Shown piece after piece: positions 16,957 through 27,028 of a stretch of 64,000 nucleotides of DNA. Source of the DNA: Aliarcobacter lanthieri (GTDB taxonomy: Bacteria; Campylobacterota; Campylobacteria; Campylobacterales; Arcobacteraceae); assembly GCF_013201625.1 (NCBI RefSeq), contig NZ_CP053839.1, positions 124,001 through 188,000 on the forward strand, in the 5' to 3' direction. The position numbers were made by a program, and so were the translations under genes. How positions within the stretch are numbered: the stretch's first letter is position 1; every line of letters begins with the position of its first letter. Below the pieces are notes generated by a model. The model ran no database searches. It saw only the letters and a list, made by a program, of their open reading frames with translations, and had not been told where the DNA came from.

Positions 16957-17802
16957 ATGATATTTGAACACGAAATCCCAAAAGGAAGCCGTCTTTATTT
17001 TGGAAAACTTGCTAAAGCTAAAAGAGTTCTAGAAAATAGTGTTTGTGAAATCTTAGAAAGTAACGGTTTTGAAGAGATTTTAACTCCAAACTTTTCATAT
17101 TCACAACACCAATCAATTGCAAATGATAAAAAATTGATAAAATTTTCAGATGAAGAGAATGAGCAAGTTTCACTTAGAGCGGATTCTACTTTAGATGTTG
17201 TAAGAATTATAACAAAAAGATTAGGGAGAACTACAAAACACAGGAAATGGTTTTATATACAACCTATATTTTCTTATCCATCAAAAGAGGATTATCAAAT
17301 TGGTTGTGAATGGATAGAACACACAAATATTACTGATATTATGAATTTAACAGCTGATATTTTAAAGTCTTTAAAAATAGAACCAATTTTACAAATATCA
17401 AATATAAATATACCAAGATTGGTTAGCCAAGAACTGAATATTAATATTGAACTACTTAAAAATGGAGAGATTTCAGAACTTTTAAAATTGAACTGTAATT
17501 GGTTGAATACTCTTCTAAGAGTAAAAGATATAAAAAGTTTAGAATCTACTATAGATGTAGTACCAAATAGTTTAAAAAAAGAGTTAGAAAAACTTCTTAC
17601 AAAAGCAAAAGAAGTACACTACTCAAATATTATAATTGCACCACTATATTATGGAACACTAAAATATTATGATGATATTTATTATAGAGTAATAGAAAAA
17701 AATTTAGTTTTATGTAAAGGTGGTATGTACTCTACAGATGGTATTAGTTCTTTAGGGTTTGCATTATATACAGATAATTTATTAAAAATGTTAGAGGGTT
17801 AA
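16957..17802 (+). CDS. hisZ: ATP phosphoribosyltransferase regulatory subunit
   Basis: HisZ is a histidyl-tRNA-synthetase-like protein without aminoacylation activity; with a short HisG it forms the first enzyme of histidine synthesis. The 281 residues keep the class II synthetase fold: [52 protein letters not shown] (motif 2 region) and KWFYIQPIF. The HisRS anticodon domain is missing, as in HisZ. It lies between an aminotransferase and purA and overlaps neither. No other histidine gene is adjacent; hisIE is 12 kb away. Confidence 0.85.
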   Translation: MIFEHEIPKGSRLYFGKLAKAKRVLENSVCEILESNGFEEILTPNFSYSQHQSIANDKKLIKFSDEENEQVSLRADSTLDVVRIITKRLGRTTKHRKWFYIQPIFSYPSKEDYQIGCEWIEHTNITDIMNLTADILKSLKIEPILQISNINIPRLVSQELNINIELLKNGEISELLKLNCNWLNTLLRVKDIKSLESTIDVVPNSLKKELEKLLTKAKEVHYSNIIIAPLYYGTLKYYDDIYYRVIEKNLVLCKGGMYSTDGISSLGFALYTDNLLKMLEG

Positions 17803-17803
17803 A

Positions 17804-19054
17804 ATGAAAGCAGATGTAATAGTTGGAATTCAATGGGGAGATGAAGGAAAAGGTAAGATAGTTGATATGCTTGCTCAAAAGTATGATATGGTTTGTCGAA
17901 GTCAAGGTGGACATAATGCTGGACATACTATTTGGGTTGATGGAGTAAGATATGCACTACAATTAATTCCTTCAGGGATTTTAAATCCAAAGGCTATAAA
18001 TATTATTGGAAATGGAGTTGTTGTATCTCCTGAAAGTATTTTAAGAGAGATGAGTCAATTTGACAGCTTAGAAGGAAGAATATATATCTCTGATAAAGCA
18101 CATTTGAACTTACAATTTCATGCTTTAATTGATCAAGCAAAAGAGAGATTAAAAGGTGATAGAGCTATTGGAACAACAGGAAAAGGAATAGGTCCTACTT
18201 ATGCTGAAAAAATTAGTAGAAGTGGATTCAGGGTTGGAGAACTTTTAAATCCAACAAAGCTTTGTGATGATATTTTGGATTATTTTGCACAAAATAAAGA
18301 AATTTTTGATGTTTTAGAAATGAAAACTCCTAAAAAAGATGACCTTCTAAAAGAGATTGAAGAGTATAGTGTAAAATTAAAACCGTATATTACAAATACA
18401 ACAAATATGGTTTGGAAAGCTCTTGAAGAAAATAAAAGAGTTTTACTTGAAGGTGCTCAAGGAACATTATTAGATATTGATCATGGAACATACCCTTATG
18501 TTACAAGTTCAAGTACTGTTAGTGCTGGTGCTTGTACTGGTTTAGGACTTAATCCAAAAGATATTGGAGAAGTTATTGGGATTGTAAAAGCTTATTGTAC
18601 AAGAGTTGGTAATGGACCATTTCCTACAGAAGATTTTACTCAAGATGGTATAAGATTGGGTGAAGTTGGTAAAGAATTTGGAACAATAACTGGAAGAAAA
18701 AGAAGATGTGGTTGGTTTGATGCAGTTGCTGTAAGATATGCAAGTAGATTGAATGGTTGTGATAAGTTAGCATTAATGAAACTTGATGTTTTAGATGGAT
18801 TTCAAAAAATCAAAGTTTGTGTAGCTTATGAACTTAATGGAGAAAGAATAGATTATATGCCATCAGATATGGAAAATGTAACTGCAATTTATGAAGAGAT
18901 TGATGGTTGGGATAGTGTAGTTGGAGTTAGAAAATATGAAGATCTACCAATAAATGCAAAAAAATATATAGAGAAAATTGAAGAGATAACTTCTGTAAAA
19001 GTTGGCATAGTTTCAACTTCACCAGAAAGAGCAGACACAATAATAAGAGGATAG
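17804..19054 (+). CDS. purA: Adenylosuccinate synthetase
   Basis: Joins IMP and aspartate using GTP, the first committed step to AMP. The 416-residue protein shows the family's hallmarks: [14 protein letters not shown] (8-21), GGHNAGHTI near 37, [14 protein letters not shown] near 125, [22 protein letters not shown] near 220 and the loop [11 protein letters not shown] near 298. It starts one base after the hisZ stop and is followed four bases later by the DUF507 gene, so it is in the middle of the operon. Confidence 0.98.
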   Translation: MKADVIVGIQWGDEGKGKIVDMLAQKYDMVCRSQGGHNAGHTIWVDGVRYALQLIPSGILNPKAINIIGNGVVVSPESILREMSQFDSLEGRIYISDKAHLNLQFHALIDQAKERLKGDRAIGTTGKGIGPTYAEKISRSGFRVGELLNPTKLCDDILDYFAQNKEIFDVLEMKTPKKDDLLKEIEEYSVKLKPYITNTTNMVWKALEENKRVLLEGAQGTLLDIDHGTYPYVTSSSTVSAGACTGLGLNPKDIGEVIGIVKAYCTRVGNGPFPTEDFTQDGIRLGEVGKEFGTITGRKRRCGWFDAVAVRYASRLNGCDKLALMKLDVLDGFQKIKVCVAYELNGERIDYMPSDMENVTAIYEEIDGWDSVVGVRKYEDLPINAKKYIEKIEEITSVKVGIVSTSPERADTIIRG

Positions 19055-19058
19055 TACT

Positions 19059-19610
19059 ATGAGATTAAGATTACATCACACGCCTTATCTAGCAAGAAGA
19101 ATTACAAGAGATTTGCTAACTTGTGATTTTGTAGAAGTAAGAAAAGAAAAAAATAGTATTGAAGCTGAAATCGAAAGAATTTTAGATGAAGATATAGAGA
19201 AAGAACAGGCTTTAGATGAAAAAGTACAAGAAATTTTAGATGCACAAGAAGAAGAAATTGAGTATCTAAATGCAGATAGACGGCAACTTTTTTGGATGAC
19301 TAAAAAAAGGCTTGCAAATGATTTTGGAGTAATCTTAAACAACGAGGATAGATTTTCTGATATTTCTCACAAAATATTAGATTATCTATGGGAGGAGGAC
19401 TATATACACTTTAGATGTTCAGATAATCAAATTAAAAATGTTATATTTGGTTCGATGGACGATTTTATAAAAGGATTTGAAAAAGCAGACAGTGAGGTTT
19501 TAGCTAAGCTTAAAAACTATAAAAGAAAACTAATTCCTGGAACAGAAGATTATGATTTGGTATATCATAGACTTTATGAAGAAGAGTTAATAAAAAGAGG
19601 ATTAATTTAA
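19059..19610 (+). CDS. DUF507 family protein (two tandem repeats)
   Basis: Cytoplasmic protein of unknown function, 183 residues, highly charged and largely helical. It opens MRLRLHHTPYLARRITRDLL, the usual DUF507 start. The family's roughly 90-residue unit appears twice: residues 1-90 and then RLANDFGVILNNEDRFSDISHKILDYLWEEDYIHF onwards. An acidic coiled coil (about 35-75) links the halves. In this lineage it is a constant neighbour of carA. The stop overlaps the carA ATG by one base, which suggests stoichiometric production with CarA. No catalytic motif is visible. Confidence 0.85.
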   Translation: MRLRLHHTPYLARRITRDLLTCDFVEVRKEKNSIEAEIERILDEDIEKEQALDEKVQEILDAQEEEIEYLNADRRQLFWMTKKRLANDFGVILNNEDRFSDISHKILDYLWEEDYIHFRCSDNQIKNVIFGSMDDFIKGFEKADSEVLAKLKNYKRKLIPGTEDYDLVYHRLYEEELIKRGLI

Positions 19611-20707
19611 TGCAAAAAGTATATATTTATTTAGAAAATGGAATATTTTTAGAGGCAAAATCTTTTGGTGCAGATACGACTGCAATTGGAAAATTAGTTT
19701 ACAATAATGCAACTTTTGGACATCAAGAAATAATTACTGATCCATCAAACACAGGTTTATTTATCAACTTTACACCTGTAGAAGTAGGAAACGTAGGAGC
19801 AAATAGTGCTGATTTTGAAAGTACAAAAGCTTATGCGAAAGGGATACTTGTAAGAACTTACCATAGTGAGTATTCAAATTATAGAGCAGAGCAAAGTTTA
19901 GGAGATTTTTTAAAAGAGCAAGGTGTTATAGGTATTTGTGATATTGATACAAGATATTTAACAAAAATTATTAGAGATGAAGGAAGTATGATGATGATTG
20001 CTTCAACTTTAATTTCTAATAAAGATGAATTGGCAAAAAAATTAAGTGAAGCAAAAAAATATGATGAAATAGATTTTGTAAGTGAAAACTCTGTAAAAGA
20101 GAGTTATATACATAAATCTGGTGCATGGAATCCTGATACACAAGAATATAATAAAGCAAGTATGAGTGATAAAAAAGTTTTAGTTTTAGATTTAGGTGCT
20201 AAAAAATCATTTTTAAATGAACTTGTAGAAGCTGAACTTGAAGTGGAAGTAGTTCCTTACTCTACAAAAGCAGATGATATTATAGCTAGATTTAAAAATA
20301 ATGAAATAGGTGGAGTTGTACTAAGTAGTGGTGCAGGAAACCCAAATATTTTAACTACATTAGTAAATGAAATCAAAAAAATAATTGATGCTAATATTCC
20401 TATTTTTGCTGTTGGTTTAGGACATTATATTGTAGCACTTGCAAATGGTATAAAAGTAGAAAAAATTAACTCTATAAAATATGGAAGTCACCCTATAAAA
20501 GGTGAAAGAACTGTTGAAATATATGGTATAAATACTGATTTTAAAATAGATGATAGCATAAAAAATATAGCAGATGTGACATATACAAAAGTATTTGATG
20601 ATAGTTTAGTAGCTTTAAAATATAAAAATAAAGATATTTTAAGTAGTGAATTTACTCCAGTATCAAACTCTCCAATCTATAAAGAGTTTGCAAATTCTGT
20701 AAAATAA
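19610..20707 (+). CDS. carA: Carbamoyl-phosphate synthase small subunit with degenerate glutaminase site
   Basis: CarA normally hydrolyses glutamine and feeds ammonia to CarB for arginine and pyrimidine synthesis. The 365-residue length and the N-terminal domain are normal (GHQEIITDPSNTG, VGNVGANSADFES, ICDIDTRYLTKIIRDEG). In the C-terminal class I amidotransferase domain the nucleophile elbow reads FAVGLGHYI (266-274), where active enzymes have the GICLGHQ pattern, so Gly269 replaces the catalytic Cys and Tyr273 the substrate-binding Gln. The QGHPEASPG-type His/Glu segment reads SSEFTPVSNSP (345-355), without His or Glu. The SNGPGDP loop is SSGAGNP. The frame is intact over its full length, so this is not simple pseudogene decay. 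It may be a structural or ammonia-using subunit. Confidence 0.88.
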   Translation: MQKVYIYLENGIFLEAKSFGADTTAIGKLVYNNATFGHQEIITDPSNTGLFINFTPVEVGNVGANSADFESTKAYAKGILVRTYHSEYSNYRAEQSLGDFLKEQGVIGICDIDTRYLTKIIRDEGSMMMIASTLISNKDELAKKLSEAKKYDEIDFVSENSVKESYIHKSGAWNPDTQEYNKASMSDKKVLVLDLGAKKSFLNELVEAELEVEVVPYSTKADDIIARFKNNEIGGVVLSSGAGNPNILTTLVNEIKKIIDANIPIFAVGLGHYIVALANGIKVEKINSIKYGSHPIKGERTVEIYGINTDFKIDDSIKNIADVTYTKVFDDSLVALKYKNKDILSSEFTPVSNSPIYKEFANSVK

Positions 20708-20715
20708 ATCTAAAA

Positions 20716-20740
20716 GGCTAAGGATAAAAAATCCTTAACC
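20716..20740 (+). terminator. Hairpin after carA
   Basis: GGCTAAGGAT (20716-20725) and ATCCTTAACC (20731-20740) with an AAAAA loop and one mismatch. It ends the aminotransferase-hisZ-purA-DUF507-carA operon. No good T-tract follows on the plus strand, so it is a weak candidate. The remaining 206 bases up to 20946 are A/T-rich and show nothing else. Confidence 0.5.
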
Positions 20741-20946
20741 TAAAAACTTATCATAATTAAATTTATACAATTTAAATAATATATAGTATTTCTTGTGTAT
20801 TTCATTAATAGTTTTACAATATTTATAGTAACTTTTATTTTCTCTATAAAAAGATTTAGATTGATTTAAATATTGTGAATGTTTATTAACTATAATAATT
20901 TTATAAAATAATTAGTAAAAATATTAAAAATAAACCTTATTATAAA

Positions 20947-21345
20947 TTAGGAAACTTTTAAAATAAATTCTAATACTAATTTATCATTCCACAATACAAA
21001 TAAATAAAATATTAAAATAAAATGTATGATGATTTTTAAGTCTAATGTAGATGTAAAAATAATGAATACTATTGGTACAATAACATATAATTCTAAATCT
21101 TTATTTAGATAATATACAATAGATATTGTAAATATTATTAAAATAATATCCATTAATATAATAAATTTTATATATTTACTCAATCCTTGAGCTTTTTGTC
21201 TAGCTTTATATTCTCTATATCTTTGCATATTTTTATCATAGTTTTTTATATAAAAATATGCAGGAATTAATCCAAAAATAATTACTATAAAAGAAAAAAT
21301 TATAATATTAAGTATTCCTAGGTCAATAAAGTAAGATAAATGCAT
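20947..21345 (-). CDS. Hypothetical membrane protein downstream of pgpA
   Basis: I do not recognise this 132-residue protein. It has three to four hydrophobic spans: about residues 8-32, 60-80, 88-103 and 107-127. A basic segment (YKARQKAQGLSKYIK, about 43-57) lies between the first two. It begins on the last base of the pgpA stop codon (TAATG), so it is translated with pgpA. There are no conserved polar residues in the spans that would suggest a transporter or enzyme. It could be a lineage-specific inner-membrane protein. Confidence 0.6.
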   Translation of the reverse strand: MHLSYFIDLGILNIIIFSFIVIIFGLIPAYFYIKNYDKNMQRYREYKARQKAQGLSKYIKFIILMDIILIIFTISIVYYLNKDLELYVIVPIVFIIFTSTLDLKIIIHFILIFYLFVLWNDKLVLEFILKVS

Positions 21346-21821
21346 TAAAGAATCATCTTATCCATTAGTTGCCAAACTCCTGCTGTACAGATTCCTGCAA
21401 AAATTCCTGCAATAACATCATCTCCCATTACACCTAAACCACCTTTTACATCTTTATCAATTTTTCCAATAATTGAAGGTTTCCAAATATCAAAAATTCT
21501 AAAAAATATAAATGCAAGTGGTGCTAAAATAAATATATTCTCACTATTTATTCCACAAATAGATAAAGCTATCCACATTCCAGCAAGTTCATCTATAACT
21601 ATTTCACTACTATCATGAATTCCTATCTCTTTTTCATAAATATCAATTTGTTTTATAGCAATAACTGTTATAAGTAAAGATAGTAAAAATAATGATGAAC
21701 TATGCAAAAAATCTAGTAAAAATACACCTAATATAAGAGAAACAAAACTTCCAACAGTTCCTGGTGCTTTTGGACTAAGTCCACTATATCCGACAGTTAA
21801 AAAAAATCTTCTAAAGTTCAT
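21345..21821 (-). CDS. pgpA: Phosphatidylglycerophosphatase A
   Basis: Membrane phosphatase that removes phosphate from phosphatidylglycerophosphate to give phosphatidylglycerol. At 158 residues it has the family features: GLSPKAPGTVGS (15-26), VIDELAGMWIA near 80, RIFDIWKPSIIGKIDKDVKGGLGVMGDDVIAGIFAG near 105-140, and three or four hydrophobic segments. It lies two bases after the HP1021-type regulator gene, in the run ispDF, regulator, pgpA, hypothetical. Confidence 0.95.
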   Translation of the reverse strand: MNFRRFFLTVGYSGLSPKAPGTVGSFVSLILGVFLLDFLHSSSLFLLSLLITVIAIKQIDIYEKEIGIHDSSEIVIDELAGMWIALSICGINSENIFILAPLAFIFFRIFDIWKPSIIGKIDKDVKGGLGVMGDDVIAGIFAGICTAGVWQLMDKMIL

Positions 21822-21823
21822 AA

Positions 21824-22714
21824 TTACTTCTTTTTATCAATATCTAGTTTTTTTCTCTTTTCCCAAAGAGACTTTCTTGATATACCTAATCTTTTAGATA
21901 ATTCAGTATCTGGATACCTGTTTTGATAAGTGGTTACCATCATTTTAACATAATCATTAATAGACATTATTTGAGTATTATCAAGAGTTTTATTGTCATT
22001 GTTAAACACTAATTTTTTATATATAAAATCTTCATCTGGTTCTAATGTACATATTACACAATTTCTATCTGCTATTTGCTTTAAAAGTTGATCTTTTATA
22101 TTCTTTTTTAGAACATGATAATCTGTAAGATATATTATAGATTTATCATTGATTGTTGAAAGTTGTTTTTGCCATGTAGAAGAGTTCAAAGAAATAAATT
22201 TTATAGGTAAATCTAGTTTATTTGACATTTCAAAAACAAGTTTGTCTGCGTAAGTTTGGAAATTTGTTTCTATTAGAAGAGGAAAAGATAAAGGCAGTAA
22301 AACATCACTTGTATCTATACTACTCATTGTAAAATTATAATAGTCTCTTAAAACTTGAAGTTCTCTTCTCATACTTCTACAATCTTTATAATGATAGATT
22401 TTTCTTAAAAGTTCATCCATTAAAAATGGTTTCATCATATAATCTTTTGCACCATCTTTAATGGGATTTGTTACTGTTTCATCTGAGATATAAGATACTA
22501 GGAGAAGTATAATTGAATTAGAAGCATATCTTTTTATAATACTTTTTGTAATTGCACTTGGAAGTGAAGTTGATAGTAAAACAATATCATAATCTTTTGT
22601 AAGATTTTCAATATTTACTTGTTCAACATAATCACAGCTATGTCCATCATCAAGTAATCTTGATACAATCTTTTGTGCTAAATAAATTTCATTTTCAATA
22701 ATTAATATATTCAT
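21824..22714 (-). CDS. Atypical orphan response regulator, HP1021 family
   Basis: The gene matches the HP1021 family of epsilonproteobacteria by position (beside ispDF and pgpA) and form. In Helicobacter this protein is an essential-type global regulator reported to act as a redox switch and at oriC; a role here is inference. From the ATG at 22714 (MNILIIENE) it has 296 residues. The receiver lacks the phosphoacceptor Asp: the expected site reads LLSTSLP with Ser48. The conserved Lys of MMKPF remains. The C-terminus has a Fis-like helix-turn-helix (DTELSKRLGISRKSLWEKRKKL). Cysteines at 27, near 110 and in RNCVIC may be redox sensors. The ATG overlaps the ispDF stop (ATGA); a TTG at 22726 is less likely. 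Confidence 0.85.
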   Translation of the reverse strand: MNILIIENEIYLAQKIVSRLLDDGHSCDYVEQVNIENLTKDYDIVLLSTSLPSAITKSIIKRYASNSIILLLVSYISDETVTNPIKDGAKDYMMKPFLMDELLRKIYHYKDCRSMRRELQVLRDYYNFTMSSIDTSDVLLPLSFPLLIETNFQTYADKLVFEMSNKLDLPIKFISLNSSTWQKQLSTINDKSIIYLTDYHVLKKNIKDQLLKQIADRNCVICTLEPDEDFIYKKLVFNNDNKTLDNTQIMSINDYVKMMVTTYQNRYPDTELSKRLGISRKSLWEKRKKLDIDKKK

Positions 22715-23835
22715 CTTTGTGTCCAATCATAATATTTTAGTGTAGCAATACTTTGTACTGCAACTCCTTCTGCTCTCCCTATAAAGCCAAGTTTCTCAGC
22801 AGTTGTTGCTTTTATATTTACAAATTGCTTTTCAAGTCTCAAAAGTTTTGCCATAGATGATTTAATTTCCATTTTAAATGGATTTATCTTTGGTTTTTGA
22901 GCAATTATTGTTACATCAATATTTACAATTTCATACCCAACATTATAAACAAAATTTATAATATGCTCTAAAAGTACTTTTGAATCTATATTTTTATATC
23001 GGTCATCTGTATCTGGAAAAAATTCTCCAATATCTCCAGCACCAATAGCACCTAAAATAGCATCTATAACAGAATGTATCAAAACATCTCCATCACTATG
23101 AGCTTTAAATCCAAATTCATATGGAAGTTTTATTCCTCCTAAAAACATTTCTTTGTTTTCTTCAAAAGCATGAATATCAAAACCAGTTCCTGTAAAAAAA
23201 TTGTTTACTGGTTTTGCTAAACAAGGAATCTCTTTAATCTCATCACCAAAAGTAATCTTTTTACTATCAATGCTACCTTTGATATATAGTACTTGCTCAC
23301 CAAGTTCTTTTATAGCAGTGCTTTCATCAGTAAATTCTTTAGAAGTTTTTAGAGCTTTTTTTAAAATTTCAGTATTTGATAATTGGGGAGTTTGTATAAG
23401 TTTTACTTGATCACGATTTATAGTATTTTGTTCAAATACAACTGTATCACTAACATCTAAAACAGGAACGATACAAGAAGCTTTATTTTTATTGTTTAAT
23501 AGATCTAAAACTATACTTTCTTTAATACAAGCTCTCGCTACATCACTTATCATTACATATTCAGTATCAACTTGTTTTAAAGCATTGTTTATAGAATTCT
23601 GTCTAGTATCTCCACCTTCAATAAAAATATAGTCATCTATAAAATTTTGCATATATCTTAGCTCATCTTTATGTGAAACAATAATTATTTTAGAGAAATT
23701 TGAGTAACCACTTAATCTTTTTGTAACATTTAACCACAATGGTTCATTCTCTATTCGTAACCACTGTTTTTTACACATTCTTTCAAATCTTGTAGAATTT
23801 CCAGCACATAAAATTACTAAGGTAACATCTATCAA
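22711..23835 (-). CDS. ispDF: Bifunctional IspD/IspF isoprenoid synthesis enzyme
   Basis: Fusion of 2-C-methyl-D-erythritol 4-phosphate cytidylyltransferase (IspD, residues 1-about 205) and 2-C-methyl-D-erythritol 2,4-cyclodiphosphate synthase (IspF, about 215-374). It supplies two steps of the MEP pathway. The IspD part shows VTLVILCAGNSTRF and KQWLRI, although the usual GxGxR is reduced to CAGNSTRF. The IspF part shows GTGFDIHAF, LGGIKLPYEFGFKAHSDGDVLIHSVIDAILGA with the metal ligands Asp, His and His, and AEKLGFIGRAEGVAV. The fusion is normal for Campylobacterota. The stop overlaps the HP1021-type gene. Confidence 0.95.
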   Translation of the reverse strand: MIDVTLVILCAGNSTRFERMCKKQWLRIENEPLWLNVTKRLSGYSNFSKIIIVSHKDELRYMQNFIDDYIFIEGGDTRQNSINNALKQVDTEYVMISDVARACIKESIVLDLLNNKNKASCIVPVLDVSDTVVFEQNTINRDQVKLIQTPQLSNTEILKKALKTSKEFTDESTAIKELGEQVLYIKGSIDSKKITFGDEIKEIPCLAKPVNNFFTGTGFDIHAFEENKEMFLGGIKLPYEFGFKAHSDGDVLIHSVIDAILGAIGAGDIGEFFPDTDDRYKNIDSKVLLEHIINFVYNVGYEIVNIDVTIIAQKPKINPFKMEIKSSMAKLLRLEKQFVNIKATTAEKLGFIGRAEGVAVQSIATLKYYDWTQR

Positions 23836-23906
23836 TACTATTCCTTTGAGTAAAAAAGTTACAGATATTACCTAAATGTTACTTATAGAAGAGTTAAATT
23901 GTCCTA

Positions 23907-24728
23907 TTAATAATCTTTTTTAATAATATTTTTTATCTCATCTATTGAAGTTAAAAATAGTTCAATATCAAAATCAAATAATGCTAAATCTTCTAATGCA
24001 ATATGAATATTTTTATCTGATAATGGTTCTCTTAAATTACAAATATTATCTATAATATTTAAAATAATAGATTTTAATCTAAATTCTTTCGGACAGTTTA
24101 CTAAGTCATGTGTAAATGCAATAGGAAGTATGATGTTGTAGCTTAAACCCCAATTCTTTAGAATATTTGCTGTTATTCTTCCTGTTTTATAACCAGTAAA
24201 TTTTTCTTCACTTAAATTTAAACTCTTACTAGTTGAAATATCATTTAAAAATCTTTCAGTTAATTTATTTTCACTAATTGCTAAAGAGATTATTGGCTTT
24301 GAAAGTCCTTGTAAAAAGGCTGGAAGTAGAAGTTCATTTTTTAATTTTTTATCAATTTTATTTATCCAAATATCTGTAATTCTCATTGCTAATGTATTTG
24401 AATATAAGAAATCATCTGTTGTAACTGCATAAGAGAATAAATTTAAGTTTATACTCTTTGTAATTATAAGAGCAGTTGCTAAAGTAGTAACAAACTCTAG
24501 ATTTGTAAAAGCAATAAAGTTTGTAATATTTTTTGGTTTTGTATCAAAATCAAAAATATTAAAATCCATAACTTTAAGAATATCTTGATGCAGATTTTTA
24601 TCTTTTTTTATAATCATTGTTAGTTGTTTAGAGTTTTTATTTTGAGACTTTCTAAAACTATCTAGTTCTATAATAATATCTGGAAGTTTTGGAATATTAT
24701 GAATATACTTTGTTAAACTTTTTATCAT
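23907..24728 (-). CDS. HDOD domain protein
   Basis: Predicted signalling or adaptor protein of the HDOD group, about 273 residues from the ATG at 24728 (MIKSLTKYIHNIPKLP). The HDOD domain starts IPKLPDIIIELDSF and includes LHQDILKVMDFN, but the His/Asp metal residues of true HD hydrolases are absent, as usual for HDOD. I prefer this start to a longer frame from 24773 because the extra residues are unlike the domain and lack an RBS; an AGGA lies 12 bases upstream of the chosen ATG. It is adjacent to ispDF but separated by 71 bp. Its targets are unknown. Confidence 0.75.
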   Translation of the reverse strand: MIKSLTKYIHNIPKLPDIIIELDSFRKSQNKNSKQLTMIIKKDKNLHQDILKVMDFNIFDFDTKPKNITNFIAFTNLEFVTTLATALIITKSINLNLFSYAVTTDDFLYSNTLAMRITDIWINKIDKKLKNELLLPAFLQGLSKPIISLAISENKLTERFLNDISTSKSLNLSEEKFTGYKTGRITANILKNWGLSYNIILPIAFTHDLVNCPKEFRLKSIILNIIDNICNLREPLSDKNIHIALEDLALFDFDIELFLTSIDEIKNIIKKDY

Positions 24729-24820
24729 CTTAAATAAAAATCCTATGGGTGAAATAGTAAATATTATATGCAATTGTAACTTATATTTAAAAAAACTATA
24801 CTTTTAAACATTGTTTATGA

Positions 24821-24826
24821 TAGAAT
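24821..24826 (+). promoter_or_regulatory. -10 element of the thiC riboswitch transcript
   Basis: TATGATAGAAT with the -10 hexamer TAGAAT, about 10 bases before the riboswitch starts. The same TATGATAGAAT string precedes tenA at 47170-47180. Confidence 0.5.
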
Positions 24827-24833
24827 ACCTTTT

Positions 24834-24920
24834 TTATTGCGGGGGGACGCTTATTGCGTTGAGAAGGTTAAAACCTGACCCTTTGAACCTGTTGGTTAAG
24901 ACCAGAGTAGGAAGCGATTT
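24834..24920 (+). ncRNA. TPP riboswitch (THI box)
   Basis: Matches the THI-box consensus: GGGGGGACGC, then GTTGAGAAGG, then AACCTGACCCTTTGAACCTG (the pyrimidine-sensing and P4/P5 core) and GACCAGAGTAGGAAGC. The closing stem P1 pairs ATTGC (24836-24840) with GCGAT (24914-24918). Binding thiamine pyrophosphate should favour the terminator that follows, lowering expression of the SpeE-like gene and thiC. Confidence 0.97.
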
Positions 24921-24961
24921 TAAAATTAAATTTAATAAACTTAATAATAAATTTAATATAT

Positions 24962-24998
24962 AAAAAGGTGCTTTCTTTATGAAAGTACCTTTTTTTTT
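24962..24998 (+). terminator. Intrinsic terminator of the TPP riboswitch
   Basis: Stem AAAAGGTGCTTTC (24963-24975) with GAAAGTACCTTTT (24981-24993), one G-U pair, then a run of T to 24998. It lies between the aptamer and the first gene, which is the expected place for transcription attenuation. The gap between the HDOD gene and the SpeE-like gene (24729-25052) holds only promoter, riboswitch and this terminator. Confidence 0.9.
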
Positions 24999-25052
24999 AC
25001 TCAAAATCCAGCTAACAATAAAAAAACATAACAATCAAAAAAGGATTTAACA

Positions 25053-26964
<1,912 letters not shown>

Positions 26965-27028
26965 TTTAAGACAAAAATTATCCTAATTAAAATATAATTC
27001 CTTTATTAAATATAAAAAGGATATGCAA

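Noticed and set aside
19610-20707. carA as a pseudogene
   Set aside because: The frame is full length and intact, with a conserved N-terminal domain and coupled start; loss is restricted to the amidotransferase active site.
20741-20946. Regulatory RNA in the gap after carA
   Set aside because: Only A/T-rich sequence without a stable fold or promoter that I could support.
24834-25034. Minus-strand 66-residue frame over the TPP riboswitch
   Set aside because: The plus strand here is a structured RNA with terminator; the frame is the complement of these structures and lacks an RBS.
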